Shown here one piece after another: positions 15,088 to 23,336 of a stretch of DNA of 64,000 bases. The DNA comes from DASQFQ01 sp963811595 (lineage in GTDB: Bacteria > Actinomycetota > Thermoleophilia > Solirubrobacterales > Solirubrobacteraceae): positions 310,001-374,000 of the forward strand of contig CAWERW010000008.1 of NCBI GenBank assembly GCA_963811595.1, in the 5' to 3' direction. Position numbers and translations under genes: made by a program. The notes under the pieces are model-generated. The model had not been told where the DNA came from, did not search any database, and saw only the letters and a program-made list of their open reading frames with translations. Within the stretch, counting starts at the first letter, position 1; every line of letters starts with the position of its first letter.

Positions 15088-15464
15088 CGCCGCTTGCCGA
15101 CCTCGCCGACCTTGCCGCGCAGGCCGACGCACCCCACGCAGCCGACGCACCCCACGCAATCGACGCAGCCCACACACCCGATGCAGCCCACGCAGCCGAC
15201 GTTCGCCACGCCGCCGAGGATCCCGGCGCTGCCGACGACCACGATGCTCAGCGCGACGCCCGCGCTGCCGACCACCGCCGCGCTTCCGGACACGGCGGCG
15301 CTGCCGATCACGCCCGAGCTCCCGACGACCGCGGCGCTCCCGACCACGCCCGCGGCACCGACCACCCCGGCGCTGCCGACCACACCCGCGGCGCCCGTGA
15401 CGCCCGCGCTGCCGAGGACGCCCGAGCTGTCGGTGACGCTCGCAGCGATCTCTTCCGCGTCCAT
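15084..15464 (-). CDS. Gly/Val/Cys hexapeptide-repeat protein
   Basis: 126 residues I do not recognise as a named family. A short acidic leader (MDAEEIAASVTDSS) is followed by hexads of the type GVVGSA (residues 15-88), then eight V-G-C triplets (Cys91, 94, 97, 100, 103, 106, 109, 112) and a basic tail GKVGEVGKRR. Codons vary between repeats (GTC/GTG/ATC, GGC/GGG, TGC/TGT), so the protein pattern looks selected. A TAGGCT -10 box (15471-15476) sits 6 nt before ATG 15464. It is coupled to the C45 hydrolase. It could be a repeat scaffold, metal binder or modified peptide precursor. Confidence 0.7.
   Translation of the reverse strand: MDAEEIAASVTDSSGVLGSAGVTGAAGVVGSAGVVGAAGVVGSAAVVGSSGVIGSAAVSGSAAVVGSAGVALSIVVVGSAGILGGVANVGCVGCIGCVGCVDCVGCVGCVGCVGLRGKVGEVGKRR
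15129..15200 (-). repeat. (VGC)8 coding repeat, four 18-bp units
   Basis: Four 18-bp units of the form GTCGGCTGCGTGGGCTGC encode residues 89-112. The units differ at several synonymous positions, and one carries an Asp (VDC), so this is not a fresh slippage product. Confidence 0.8.
15201..15422 (-). repeat. Gly/Val/Ala/Ser hexapeptide repeats
   Basis: About twelve hexads (GVVGSA, GVVGAA, AVVGSS and variants) encode residues 15-88. The period of six continues in register into the Cys repeats. The V-G-x-x-x-x rhythm recalls left-handed beta-helix hexapeptides, but this is resemblance only. Confidence 0.75.
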
Positions 15465-15470
15465 CCCGGC

Positions 15471-15476
15471 AGCCTA
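15471..15476 (-). promoter_or_regulatory. predicted -10 box (TAGGCT) of the Cys-repeat/C45 operon
   Basis: TAGGCT ends 6 nt before ATG 15464, predicting a leaderless transcript. No consensus -35 is visible upstream. Confidence 0.4.
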
Positions 15477-15517
15477 GCTCCGGGAATAGACACCGCCGCG
15501 CGCACGTCCTTCAGGAC

Positions 15518-15631
15518 ATGTTCGACTCCCTCTCAAGACAACTCCGCGCCCGCCGCCTCATCAACCCCCGTGCCCGCTACGGGCGCGCCGACCAGGGCGA
15601 TCTCGGCCCGTCGCTGCGCTGGCCGTCCTAG
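15518..15631 (+). CDS. possible 37-residue protein
   Basis: The frame ATG 15518 to TAG 15631 encodes a basic 37-residue peptide starting MFDSLSRQLRARR. Its first 17 nt after the start overlap region match the ffh start (TGTTCGACTCCCTCTCA), giving the same MFDSLS. The stop shares CTAG with the smc stop, as real convergent genes here do. There are no homologues I can name, and it could be chance. It fills the largest gap in the window (15465-15627). Confidence 0.25.
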   Translation: MFDSLSRQLRARRLINPRARYGRADQGDLGPSLRWPS

Positions 15632-18600
15632 GCGGCCACGCGCGGCGGTAGCCGCCGCGACACGACCTTCGACACGCCGTTGCCGGCCATCGACACGCCG
15701 TAGAGGCAGTCGGCGGCCTCCATCGTGCGCTTCTGGTGCGTCACGACGATGAACTGCGCGCGGTCGGAGAAGCGGCGCAGGACGGCGAGGAAGCGGTCGA
15801 TGTTGAGGTCGTCGAGCGCGGCCTCGACCTCGTCGAGGATGTAGAACGGGCACGGCCGGGCGAGGAAGACGGCGAACAGGAACGCGAGCGCGGTCAGCGA
15901 CTTCTCGCCGCCCGACAGCAGCGTCAGGCGTTTGGTGGCCTTGCCCGCGGGCGTGATCTCGATCTCGACGCCCATGCCGTCGTCGGGGTCGCCGCTCTCC
16001 TCGATCTCGGCCGCCGCCTCGATGCGCTCCTCGTCGCTCGGAGCCTCCTCGTCGACCTCGCCGCCACCGAGGACCGGGCGCGGGCCGGCGTCCTCGCGTA
16101 CGAGGCGGAGGCGGCCGCGGCCGCCGGGGAAGAGCTGCTCGGCGACCTCCTCGAAGTTCTTCGCGGCGGCGGTGAAGGTCTCCTCGAACGCCTCGCGGAT
16201 GCGCTTGTCCGTGTCCCGGATCAGGCCCTTGAGCTCGCGCATCGCGTCCTCGAGGTCCTCGCGGTGGGCCTCGAGCTCCTCGACGTGGGCGACTGCCTCG
16301 GCGTACTCGTCCTGCGCCAGGGGATTCACCGGCCCGAGCTGCTCGCGCCGGCGCTGCAACCGCTCGATACGGCCGGCCAGCGCCTCGCGCTCGCCCTCGC
16401 CGAGCGGCTCCGTCCCCGGCTCACCCTCCAACCCGAGCCGTTCGGCAAGTCCTGCCAGCACCGCTTCGGCCTCATGCCCCCGGTCGCGCGCCTGCTGCGC
16501 GCGGACCTCGGCGCGGGTGACGGACTCGGCGCCCGCGTGGAGGCGGGTCTGCGCGGCGTTCTCCGCCGCGGCGCCGGCGCGCAGGTCGGCGGCGAGGCGC
16601 TCGCCCGCGGCGCGGTCCTCGTCGAGCTCGGCCTGGAAGACCTCGTGCTGCCCGCCGACCGCGAGCGCCGCGACCTCGAGCACCGCGACGAGCCGCTCCG
16701 CCGCCGGCGCGACCCGCTCGTCCTCCGCGAGCCGCGACCGCTCGATCGCGAGCCGCCGCTCGCGGTCGCGCCGCTCGCGCTCGGCGCGCTCGGCGAGCCG
16801 GCGCTCCGCCGCCAGCGCGGCGCCGAGCTGGGCGCGGCGCGTCGCGATCGGCCCTTCGTCGGGCGCGCGCCGGCGCTGCTCGATCAGCCACGCGGCGTGC
16901 CGCACGGCCTCCCCCGCCTCGTCGCGGGCGCGGGTCGCCTCGCGCGCGGCGCGGTCGGCGTCGTCGCGGGCGGAGTCGGCGGCGGCGACCGCCTGCGAGG
17001 CGCGCTCCGCCTCGGCGAGCACGGCCTGCTCGGCCTGGGCGGCGCGCTCGGAGGCGGCGATCAGCTCGTCGCGGCGGTTGCGCTCGGCCAGCAGCCGGTC
17101 CTCCCCGCCGCCCGGGACCTGCCGGAGCTCGCGGGTGGCCGGCGACCACACGCGGCCTGAGCGGGTGACCGCCACGCCGCGGAAGTCCGCGCGGAGCCCC
17201 GCGAAGTCCTCGACGACCCACACGTCCGCGAGGAGCCCGCGGGCGAGCGAAGCCGCCGGTCCGGAGGCGTCCGGCGTCACCCGCGAGAGCAGCGGCTCGG
17301 CGTCACGCACGGGCGGAGCGGATCCGCCGGCGGACACGGCGCCGGGTGAGGAAGGCGTGGATCCGGCCGAAGCCGCGGCCCTCTCCGAGCCTCCCTCGAT
17401 GCGCAGTTCATCGGGCACCAGAGCGGCCCCGCCGTCACGGCCGGAGCGGTCCAGGAGAGTCGTCGCCTCTGCAAGATCGACCGCCACCGCCGCCCGCAGG
17501 CGCGGCCCCAGCGCCGCTGCCAGGGCGAGCTCGTAGCCCGGCTCGGCGCGCAGCGCGTCGGCGAGCGCCGGTGCGCCCCCGGGCGCGCCGGCGTGACTCC
17601 GCAGGAACTGGTTGACCGCGGCGAGCTCGGAGCCCACCTTCGCGGCCTCGCGGCGGGCGCGCTCAACCCCCGCGTCGACCTCGCGGCGGGCGCGGCGGGC
17701 CGCGTCGCAGGCGGCGTCCGCGGCGCGGCGGCGCTCCAGCGCCTCCGAGGCCAGCTCGTCGAGGCCGGCGCATTCAGCGGCAGCCGCCTCGCGGCGGCTC
17801 TCGAGCTCCCCGATCTCCTGCTCGAGCCGAACGTGGCGGTCCTGCGCCAGCTGCTCGAGCTCGGCCTCCAGCCCCGCGACGCGGTCCTCAGAGCCCTCAT
17901 CGTCGTCCGAGGGCTCCTCCATCTCGGCCTCGAGCGCGGCGACCAGCGCGCGCCGGCGCGCAACCCGGTCCGACACCAGCGAGGCTGCCGCGCGCGCGGA
18001 CTCGAGCCGCAGCCCGATCCGCTCGGCCGCCGACCGCGCCGCGAACGCGCGGGAGGCCAGCGCCTCGCGCTCCGCCCCGCGTGCCGTCAGCGCCGCCTCG
18101 GCCTGCTCGCGCGCCGCGCGCAGGCCGACCAGCTCCTTCTCGATCGCGTCGTACGCGGACCGCGCCGACGCGGCCGACGCCTCAGCGGAGACAAGCTCCT
18201 CGCGCGCCACCCGCGCGTCCTCGCCCGCCAGCGTCCAGCGCGCCTCGTCGGTCTGGCGCGCGAGCCGCTCGTGCAGCTCCGCCGCTTCGGCCTGGCGCTT
18301 CAGCGGCCGCAGCCGCCCGCGCGCCTCGCGCTCCACATCCAGAGCGCGATCCAGGTTGTCCTGCGTCCGCTCGAGCTTGAGCTGCGCCCTCCGCCGACGC
18401 TTGCGGTGCTTGCCGAGCCCCGCGGCCTCCTCGATCAGCAGCCGCCGGTCGCGCGGCTTCGAGGTCACGATCTGCTCCACCCGGCCCTGCGAGACGACCG
18501 AGTGCATCTCCTTGCCCAGCCCGGTGTCCGACAGGATCTCCAGCACGTCGACGAGTCGACAGCGAGCCCCGTTGACGCGGTACTCGCCCTCCCCCGCGCG

Positions 18601-18915
18601 GTCGAGCCGCCGCGCGATCGAGACCTCGCCGGCCGGCAGGTCGACCGCCCCGTCGGCGTTGTCCAAGACAACCTCGACCTCGGCCTCGCTCCGGGCCTGC
18701 ACGCCGTGCGCGCCCGCGAAGATCACGTCCTGCATCGACTGCCCGCGCACGGCCAGCGGCGACTGCTCGCCCAGCGCCCACAGCACCGCGTCGGTGATGT
18801 TCGACTTGCCCGAGCCGTTCGGGCCCACGACGACCGACACGCCGGGCGTGAACTCGAGCCGCGTGCGGTCGGGGAAGGACTTGAAGCCCTTCAGCGAGAT
18901 CGACCTCAGGTGCAC
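15628..18915 (-). CDS. smc: chromosome segregation protein SMC
   Basis: 1095 residues, a little short of the usual 1150-1190. Head: Walker A GPNGSGKSN at 31-39 and VSQGRVEQIV. Two long coiled coils with a hinge around LAAALGPRLRAAVAVDLAEA. C-terminal head: LLSGGEKSLTALAF and Walker B FYILDEVEAALDD. SMC dimerises at the hinge and extrudes loops with ScpA/ScpB (not in this window). The start GTG 18915 gives conserved MHLRSISLKGFKSF, one base after the rnc stop. Confidence 0.97.
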   Translation of the reverse strand: MHLRSISLKGFKSFPDRTRLEFTPGVSVVVGPNGSGKSNITDAVLWALGEQSPLAVRGQSMQDVIFAGAHGVQARSEAEVEVVLDNADGAVDLPAGEVSIARRLDRAGEGEYRVNGARCRLVDVLEILSDTGLGKEMHSVVSQGRVEQIVTSKPRDRRLLIEEAAGLGKHRKRRRRAQLKLERTQDNLDRALDVEREARGRLRPLKRQAEAAELHERLARQTDEARWTLAGEDARVAREELVSAEASAASARSAYDAIEKELVGLRAAREQAEAALTARGAEREALASRAFAARSAAERIGLRLESARAAASLVSDRVARRRALVAALEAEMEEPSDDDEGSEDRVAGLEAELEQLAQDRHVRLEQEIGELESRREAAAAECAGLDELASEALERRRAADAACDAARRARREVDAGVERARREAAKVGSELAAVNQFLRSHAGAPGGAPALADALRAEPGYELALAAALGPRLRAAVAVDLAEATTLLDRSGRDGGAALVPDELRIEGGSERAAASAGSTPSSPGAVSAGGSAPPVRDAEPLLSRVTPDASGPAASLARGLLADVWVVEDFAGLRADFRGVAVTRSGRVWSPATRELRQVPGGGEDRLLAERNRRDELIAASERAAQAEQAVLAEAERASQAVAAADSARDDADRAAREATRARDEAGEAVRHAAWLIEQRRRAPDEGPIATRRAQLGAALAAERRLAERAERERRDRERRLAIERSRLAEDERVAPAAERLVAVLEVAALAVGGQHEVFQAELDEDRAAGERLAADLRAGAAAENAAQTRLHAGAESVTRAEVRAQQARDRGHEAEAVLAGLAERLGLEGEPGTEPLGEGEREALAGRIERLQRRREQLGPVNPLAQDEYAEAVAHVEELEAHREDLEDAMRELKGLIRDTDKRIREAFEETFTAAAKNFEEVAEQLFPGGRGRLRLVREDAGPRPVLGGGEVDEEAPSDEERIEAAAEIEESGDPDDGMGVEIEITPAGKATKRLTLLSGGEKSLTALAFLFAVFLARPCPFYILDEVEAALDDLNIDRFLAVLRRFSDRAQFIVVTHQKRTMEAADCLYGVSMAGNGVSKVVSRRLPPRVAA

Positions 18916-18916
18916 G

Positions 18917-19573
18917 TCACGCCCCCAGCGACTCCAGCGCCGCCATCGCCGCGGCCTGCTCGGCGTCCTTCTTCGAGCGCCCAGAGCCGCGCGCGACCTC
19001 CTCGCCCGCCACCGACGCCGCCACCTCGAAGACCCGGTCGTGCGGCGGGCCGTCCTCCGCCACCACGTCGTAGCGCACCACCGCGCCCCGCCGCGCGAGC
19101 ACCTCCTGCAGCGCCGACTTGAAGTCCGCCGGGCTCACCAGCGCCAGCTCGATCTCCGGCGCGAACGCCTCGACCACCGCCGCCGCCGTCCGCTCGTAGC
19201 CGTAGGCCAGGTAGCACGCGCCGATCACGGCCTCGATCACCGACGCGAGCACGCGCTCCGTGCGCACGAGCGCGTTCGTCGCCGCCATGCCGGCCTCCGG
19301 CGGCGCCGCCGCCCGCAGCCGCTCTGGCAGCCCGAGCCGCTCCGCGACCCGCCGGCACGAGCGCCCGGAGACCGCCTGCGCGCGGATCTTCGTCAGCCGC
19401 CCGGCCCCGTGCGACTCGGCCGCCAGCCGCGGATAGAGGTGCGTCGTGACCGCCAGGCCGAGCACGGAGTCGCCCAGGAACGCGAGCCGCTCGTAGGAGT
19501 CCGACCGCTGGTCGGTCCACGACGCGTGCGTGATCGACTGCCGCGCGAGATCCGGCGGCAGCGCTTCCAGCAA
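18917..19573 (-). CDS. rnc: ribonuclease III
   Basis: 218 residues from TTG 19573. The signature ERLAFLGDSVLGLAV carries catalytic acids, a second acidic helix is in ASVIEAVIGACYLAYG, and the dsRNA-binding domain (DFKSALQEVLARRG ... GRSKKDAEQAAAMAAL) ends the protein. It processes rRNA precursors and other duplex RNAs. The frame stays open back to the acpP stop, and CTG 19591 would give a more family-like MNQLNDLLEALP, so the start is uncertain. It precedes smc by one base. Confidence 0.94.
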   Translation of the reverse strand: MLEALPPDLARQSITHASWTDQRSDSYERLAFLGDSVLGLAVTTHLYPRLAAESHGAGRLTKIRAQAVSGRSCRRVAERLGLPERLRAAAPPEAGMAATNALVRTERVLASVIEAVIGACYLAYGYERTAAAVVEAFAPEIELALVSPADFKSALQEVLARRGAVVRYDVVAEDGPPHDRVFEVAASVAGEEVARGSGRSKKDAEQAAAMAALESLGA

Positions 19574-19594
19574 GTCGTTGAGCTGGTTCAGGGG

Positions 19595-19855
19595 TCAGGG
19601 CCTTGCCGGAGCGTCCGGGGCATGCTCGACCACGAAGTCAACGGCCGCGCCCACGGTCTGGATCCGCGCGGCCTGCTCGTCCGTCATCGCCACGCCATAG
19701 GTGTCCTCCAGCTCCTGGACGAGCGTGTAGAGGTCGAGCGAGTCGGCGTCGAGGTCGCGCTTGAAGTGCGTCGACTCGTCGATCCGCGCCGGATCGAGCT
19801 CCAGCTCGTCGGCGAGGTGCGCGCGGATGGCCTCGAGGATCTCGTCGCGGGTCAT
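19595..19855 (-). CDS. acpP: acyl carrier protein
   Basis: 86 residues. The 4'-phosphopantetheine attachment Ser is in DLDADSLDLYTLV. It is acidic and helical throughout and carries growing fatty acyl chains as thioesters. It starts in an ATGA overlap with plsX and is followed by rnc, the conserved plsX-acpP-rnc-smc order. The C-terminal tail HAPDAPARP is slightly longer than usual. Confidence 0.94.
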   Translation of the reverse strand: MTRDEILEAIRAHLADELELDPARIDESTHFKRDLDADSLDLYTLVQELEDTYGVAMTDEQAARIQTVGAAVDFVVEHAPDAPARP

Positions 19856-20901
19856 GGCTGCTCGGGCACGCTAGAGGCCACGGCGGACACCTCGGCGGGA
19901 GCGCGCCGCAGCGCCCCGGCGGCCGCGAGCGTCTCGAGCGTCCGCCCCACGACGTCCTCGCGCACGCCGCGCGCGGCGAGCCCGATCGCCGTCGTGATGC
20001 CCTCCGCCTCGAACGACCCGTGCGGGACGACCACGAGCTTGCGCAGGCCGAGCAGCACCGCGCCGCCGACCGCCTGCGGGTCGAGCTGGTCGCGCAGCTC
20101 GCGCAGCGCCGGCTTCAGGAGCAGGCCGCCGGCCTTCGACCGGGCGCTCGACTCCGCGGCCGAGCGCACCGCGCTCAGCAGCACCGACGAGGTTCCCTCC
20201 ATCACCTTCAGCGCGACGTTGCCGGTGAAGCCGTCGGTCACGATCACGTCGGCCTCGCCGGTGCCGATGGCGAAGCCCTCGACGTTGCCCACGAAGTTCA
20301 ACCGCGACTCCGCCTCGGAGAGCACGGCGTGGGCGGCCACCAGGTCCTCCGGCCCCTTCGAGGGCTCCTCGCCGTTGGAGAGCAGCGCCACGCGCGGCCG
20401 CGAGACCCCCATCGCCGTCTCCATGAACGCCGCGCCCATGTGCGCGAACTGGACGAGGTGCTCGGGCCGCACCTCGACGTTGGCGCCCGCGTCGAGCAGC
20501 AGGAACGGCGCGCCCGGCACCGGCACGAGCACCGCCAGCGCCGGCCGGTGGATGCCGCGCCCGCGCTTGATGCGGAACAGCGACGCGGCGAGGGCGGTGC
20601 CGGTCGAGCCGCCGGAGACGAGCGCGTCCGCGCGGCCGTCCGCGACCGCCGCGACGGCGGCGACGATCGAGGCGTCCGGGTTCGCGCGCACCGCGCGCGC
20701 CGGGTCGTCCGCCTTGGCGATCGAGACCGGCGCGTCGACGACCTCGACGCCCTCGGGCACGTCGCCGATCTGCGCGGCGGGCCCGAACAGCAGCACGCGC
20801 ACACCGTGCTCCGACGCCGCGGCGGCGGCGCCGCGGGCGACCTCCGCAGGGCCGTGGTCGGCCCCGTTCGCGTCAACCGCGACGGCGACCGGGTCGGTCA
20901 C
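19852..20901 (-). CDS. plsX: phosphate acyltransferase PlsX
   Basis: 349 residues. Conserved patches include VDANGADHGPAEVARGA, DALVSGGSTGTALAASLF, LLDAGANVEVRPEHLVQFA and VIVTDGFTGNVALKVMEG. PlsX converts acyl-ACP to acyl-phosphate for phospholipid synthesis at the membrane surface. It lies 6 bp after rpmF and overlaps acpP by ATGA. Confidence 0.95.
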   Translation of the reverse strand: MTDPVAVAVDANGADHGPAEVARGAAAAASEHGVRVLLFGPAAQIGDVPEGVEVVDAPVSIAKADDPARAVRANPDASIVAAVAAVADGRADALVSGGSTGTALAASLFRIKRGRGIHRPALAVLVPVPGAPFLLLDAGANVEVRPEHLVQFAHMGAAFMETAMGVSRPRVALLSNGEEPSKGPEDLVAAHAVLSEAESRLNFVGNVEGFAIGTGEADVIVTDGFTGNVALKVMEGTSSVLLSAVRSAAESSARSKAGGLLLKPALRELRDQLDPQAVGGAVLLGLRKLVVVPHGSFEAEGITTAIGLAARGVREDVVGRTLETLAAAGALRRAPAEVSAVASSVPEQP

Positions 20902-20907
20902 GGCGAG

Positions 20908-21108
20908 CTAGTGGTCGTGGTCGTGATCGTGCACTTCGGCCACCACGACCTCGCGCCCGCGGTAGTGCCCGCAGTTCGGGCACACGCGGTGCGGGCGGCG
21001 CGGGGCGTGGCACTGCGGGCAGCTGTTCAGCGCCGGCGCGGAGATCTTGTGCTGCGAGCGGCGCTTGTTGGTGCGCGAATGCGACTGCTTCTGCTTTGGG
21101 ACGGCCAT
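20908..21108 (-). CDS. rpmF: 50S ribosomal protein L32, zinc-ribbon form, His/Asp tail
   Basis: 66 residues. MAVPKQKQSHSRTNKRRSQH is conserved; CPQC and CPNC form the zinc ribbon of the C+ paralogue. The C-terminus ends HDHDHDH, an unusual potential metal-binding tail. A TACCCT -10 box at 21120-21125 lies 11 nt before the ATG. In many bacteria zinc-type L32 is exchanged for a zinc-free copy under zinc limitation; no such copy is seen here. Confidence 0.94.
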   Translation of the reverse strand: MAVPKQKQSHSRTNKRRSQHKISAPALNSCPQCHAPRRPHRVCPNCGHYRGREVVVAEVHDHDHDH

Positions 21109-21119
21109 GGCGGATCGAA

Positions 21120-21125
21120 AGGGTA
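21120..21125 (-). promoter_or_regulatory. predicted -10 box (TACCCT) of rpmF-plsX-acpP-rnc-smc
   Basis: TACCCT ends 11 nt before ATG 21108. The five genes downstream have gaps of at most 21 bp, so one transcript is plausible. Confidence 0.4.
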
Positions 21126-21160
21126 GCGGCTCCCACCCACCCGCCCCCCGGCCGCCGCGC

Positions 21161-21682
21161 TCAGTCGAACCGGATCTCCGACAGCTTCGCCCAGCGCGGG
21201 TCCGGCTCGGCCTCGTGCGCGTGCTCGGGGTCCTCGTTGAGGTTCGCCCCGCAGCGCGGGCACAGGCCGCGGCACTCGGGGGTGCAGGCGATCTGGGCGG
21301 GCAGCGCGAGCGCGAGCGCGTCGCGCACCCAGGCGCGCAGGTCGAGGTCGTCCTCGTCGTCCACGTACGGCGAGCGCAGCTCGTCGTCGCCCGTGCCGGG
21401 CTGGTTGACCTCGCGGACGTCGACCTCGAAGACCGGCGCCGCCGGGCCGAGGCAGCGCATGCACGGGCCCTCGATCGCCGCCGAGAAGCGCAGCCGCAGG
21501 GCGAAGCCCGCGCCCGTCGTGCGCGACACGTCGAGCCGCACGGGGACCGCCCGCGGGCTCGCCTCGTAGCGCTCGCCGCCGAACTCGAACCCCTCGAGCG
21601 TGGCGTGCAGGTCGAGCCGCCTCCCCTCGCCCGAGCTGAGCCCGAGCCGGCCGAGCGAGAAGATGTCGGTTCGCTGGGCCAT
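21161..21682 (-). CDS. DUF177 (YceD-family) protein
   Basis: 173 residues from ATG 21682. Two Cys pairs typical of the family are visible: CMRCLGPA and CTPECRGLCPRCGANLN. DUF177 proteins are always next to rpmF and, in plants and bacteria, are linked to 23S rRNA accumulation (family knowledge). The last residues are WAKLSEIRFD. TATAAC at 21689-21694 is 6 nt before the ATG. Confidence 0.9.
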   Translation of the reverse strand: MAQRTDIFSLGRLGLSSGEGRRLDLHATLEGFEFGGERYEASPRAVPVRLDVSRTTGAGFALRLRFSAAIEGPCMRCLGPAAPVFEVDVREVNQPGTGDDELRSPYVDDEDDLDLRAWVRDALALALPAQIACTPECRGLCPRCGANLNEDPEHAHEAEPDPRWAKLSEIRFD

Positions 21683-21688
21683 CCAACC

Positions 21689-21694
21689 GTTATA
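21689..21694 (-). promoter_or_regulatory. predicted -10 box (TATAAC) of the DUF177 gene
   Basis: TATAAC, close to consensus, ends 6 nt before ATG 21682, so the transcript should be leaderless. It sits in the 20-bp gap after the AMP-ligase stop. Confidence 0.5.
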
Positions 21695-21702
21695 GCGCCG
21701 GC

Positions 21703-23322
21703 TCAGTCTTCGCCCTTGAGCTCCCGCTTGAGGACCTTCCCGGTCGACGTGCGCGGGAGCTCGTCGACGAAGTCGACGTCGCGCGGCACCTTGTAGCCCG
21801 CGAGGTTGGCCTTGACGTACTTCTTGACGTCGTCGGCGGACAGCTTCTTCGAGCCCTTCGTGACCACGACGGCCTTCAGGCGCTGGCCGAACTTCTCGTC
21901 GTCGACGCCGAACACCGCGGCTTCCTTGATCGACTCGTGGTCGGAGAGCAGGTCCTCGACCTCCTGCGGGAACACGTTCTCGCCGCCCGAGACGATCATG
22001 TCGTCGTCGCGGCCGTCGACGAACAGCCGCCCGGCGTCGTCGAAGTGCCCGACGTCGCCCGAGGACATCAGCCCGTCGATCACGTCCTTGTTGCCGCCGC
22101 CGGTGTAGCCCTCGAACTGGAGGTCGTTGCCGACGAAGATGCGGCCGGTCTCGCCGTCCTCGACCGGCTGGCCCTCGTCGTCGTAGAGCTTCACGATCGT
22201 GCCGCGCGGCGGCTTGCCCGCGGTGCCGGGCGCCTCGCGCAGGTCCTGCGGCGTGGCGATCGTCGCCCACGCGACCTCGGTCGAGCCGTAGAGGTTGTAG
22301 AGGTTGTCGCCGAAGTGATCCATCCAGCGCTCGGACAGGCCGCCGGGGAGCGCCGAGCCGGAGACCGGGACCGCCTTGACGTGCGAGAGGTCGTAGCGGT
22401 CGAGCACCTCGTCCTCGAGCTCGAGGATCCGCTGCAGCATCACCGGGACGACGACGAGCGCCGTGCAGCCGTGCTGGGCGGTCAGCGACAGCGTCGCCTC
22501 CTCGTCGAACTTGCGCTTCAGCACGATCGTCGACGACAGGCCCATGCCGAGCGTGAAGTGCGCGAAGCCCCAGGCGTGGAACAGCGGGGCGGCGATCATC
22601 GTCTTCTCGCGCGCCTTCAGCGGGATCCGCTCGAGCAGCGCGGCGACCGGGTCGAGCGACTTCGGCTGGCTACGAGAGGCGCCCTTCGGCGTGCCGGTCG
22701 TCCCGGAGGTGAGGATGATCGCCTTGCCGTGCTCCTGCGGCGGGACGACGTTGGACGGGTCGCCGCGCTCGATCAGCTCCTCGAGCGTCGGGTCCTTCGT
22801 CTCCCCGTCCGGCTCGGCCCACGAGATGTAGCGCTTGCGGCGGTGGCCGGCGTCGGCGAGCACCTCGCCGAACTCCTCGTCGTAGACGATCGCCTTCGGC
22901 TTCTCGCGGTCGGCGACGTCGGCGAGCTGCGGGCCCGAGAACGACGTGTTGAGAAACAGCGCGTGCGCCCCGAGCTTCGAGCACGCGACGACCGCCTCCA
23001 CGAAGCCGCGATGGTTGCGGGCCATGATCGCGACGCCGTCGCCCTCGTTGACCCCGTCGTCGGCGAGCGCATGCGCGAGCGAGTTCGTGCGCTGCTGGAT
23101 CTCGCGGAACGTGAGCTGGCCGAGCTCGTCGATCAGCGCGACCTCGTCGGGGTAGCGGGCGGCCGACGCCTCGTAGCCCGCGGCGGGCGTGACGCCCCAG
23201 CGGATCAGGCTGATTGCGGTGCGGAGCGCGCGATCGGGGCGCTGGAGGCGGATGATCCCGGCCCCCGTGAGCGTGACGATCGACTGCAGCGTGTTGGAGA
23301 CGTGCTTCGGGACCGAGGACAT
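21703..23322 (-). CDS. AMP-dependent acyl-CoA synthetase/ligase
   Basis: 539 residues from ATG 23322. P-loop LTSGTTGTPKG at 204-214, adenine motif NLYGSTEVAWA, GDVGHFDDAGRLFVDGRDDD, and C-terminal catalytic Lys in RTSTGKVLKREL. It activates a carboxylate as acyl-adenylate and then acyl-CoA, probably a fatty acid (inference from the fadD-like N-terminal helix). It follows the unknown gene at 23337 by 14 bp but has an AT-rich CATATT 8 nt before its ATG, so it may have its own promoter. Confidence 0.9.
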   Translation of the reverse strand: MSSVPKHVSNTLQSIVTLTGAGIIRLQRPDRALRTAISLIRWGVTPAAGYEASAARYPDEVALIDELGQLTFREIQQRTNSLAHALADDGVNEGDGVAIMARNHRGFVEAVVACSKLGAHALFLNTSFSGPQLADVADREKPKAIVYDEEFGEVLADAGHRRKRYISWAEPDGETKDPTLEELIERGDPSNVVPPQEHGKAIILTSGTTGTPKGASRSQPKSLDPVAALLERIPLKAREKTMIAAPLFHAWGFAHFTLGMGLSSTIVLKRKFDEEATLSLTAQHGCTALVVVPVMLQRILELEDEVLDRYDLSHVKAVPVSGSALPGGLSERWMDHFGDNLYNLYGSTEVAWATIATPQDLREAPGTAGKPPRGTIVKLYDDEGQPVEDGETGRIFVGNDLQFEGYTGGGNKDVIDGLMSSGDVGHFDDAGRLFVDGRDDDMIVSGGENVFPQEVEDLLSDHESIKEAAVFGVDDEKFGQRLKAVVVTKGSKKLSADDVKKYVKANLAGYKVPRDVDFVDELPRTSTGKVLKRELKGED

Positions 23323-23336
23323 GTGAATCCAATATG

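Noticed and set aside
15111..15430. Repeat tract as a CRISPR array or simple satellite
   Set aside because: Units are 18 bp, without spacers, and keep a coding period of six residues in one frame.
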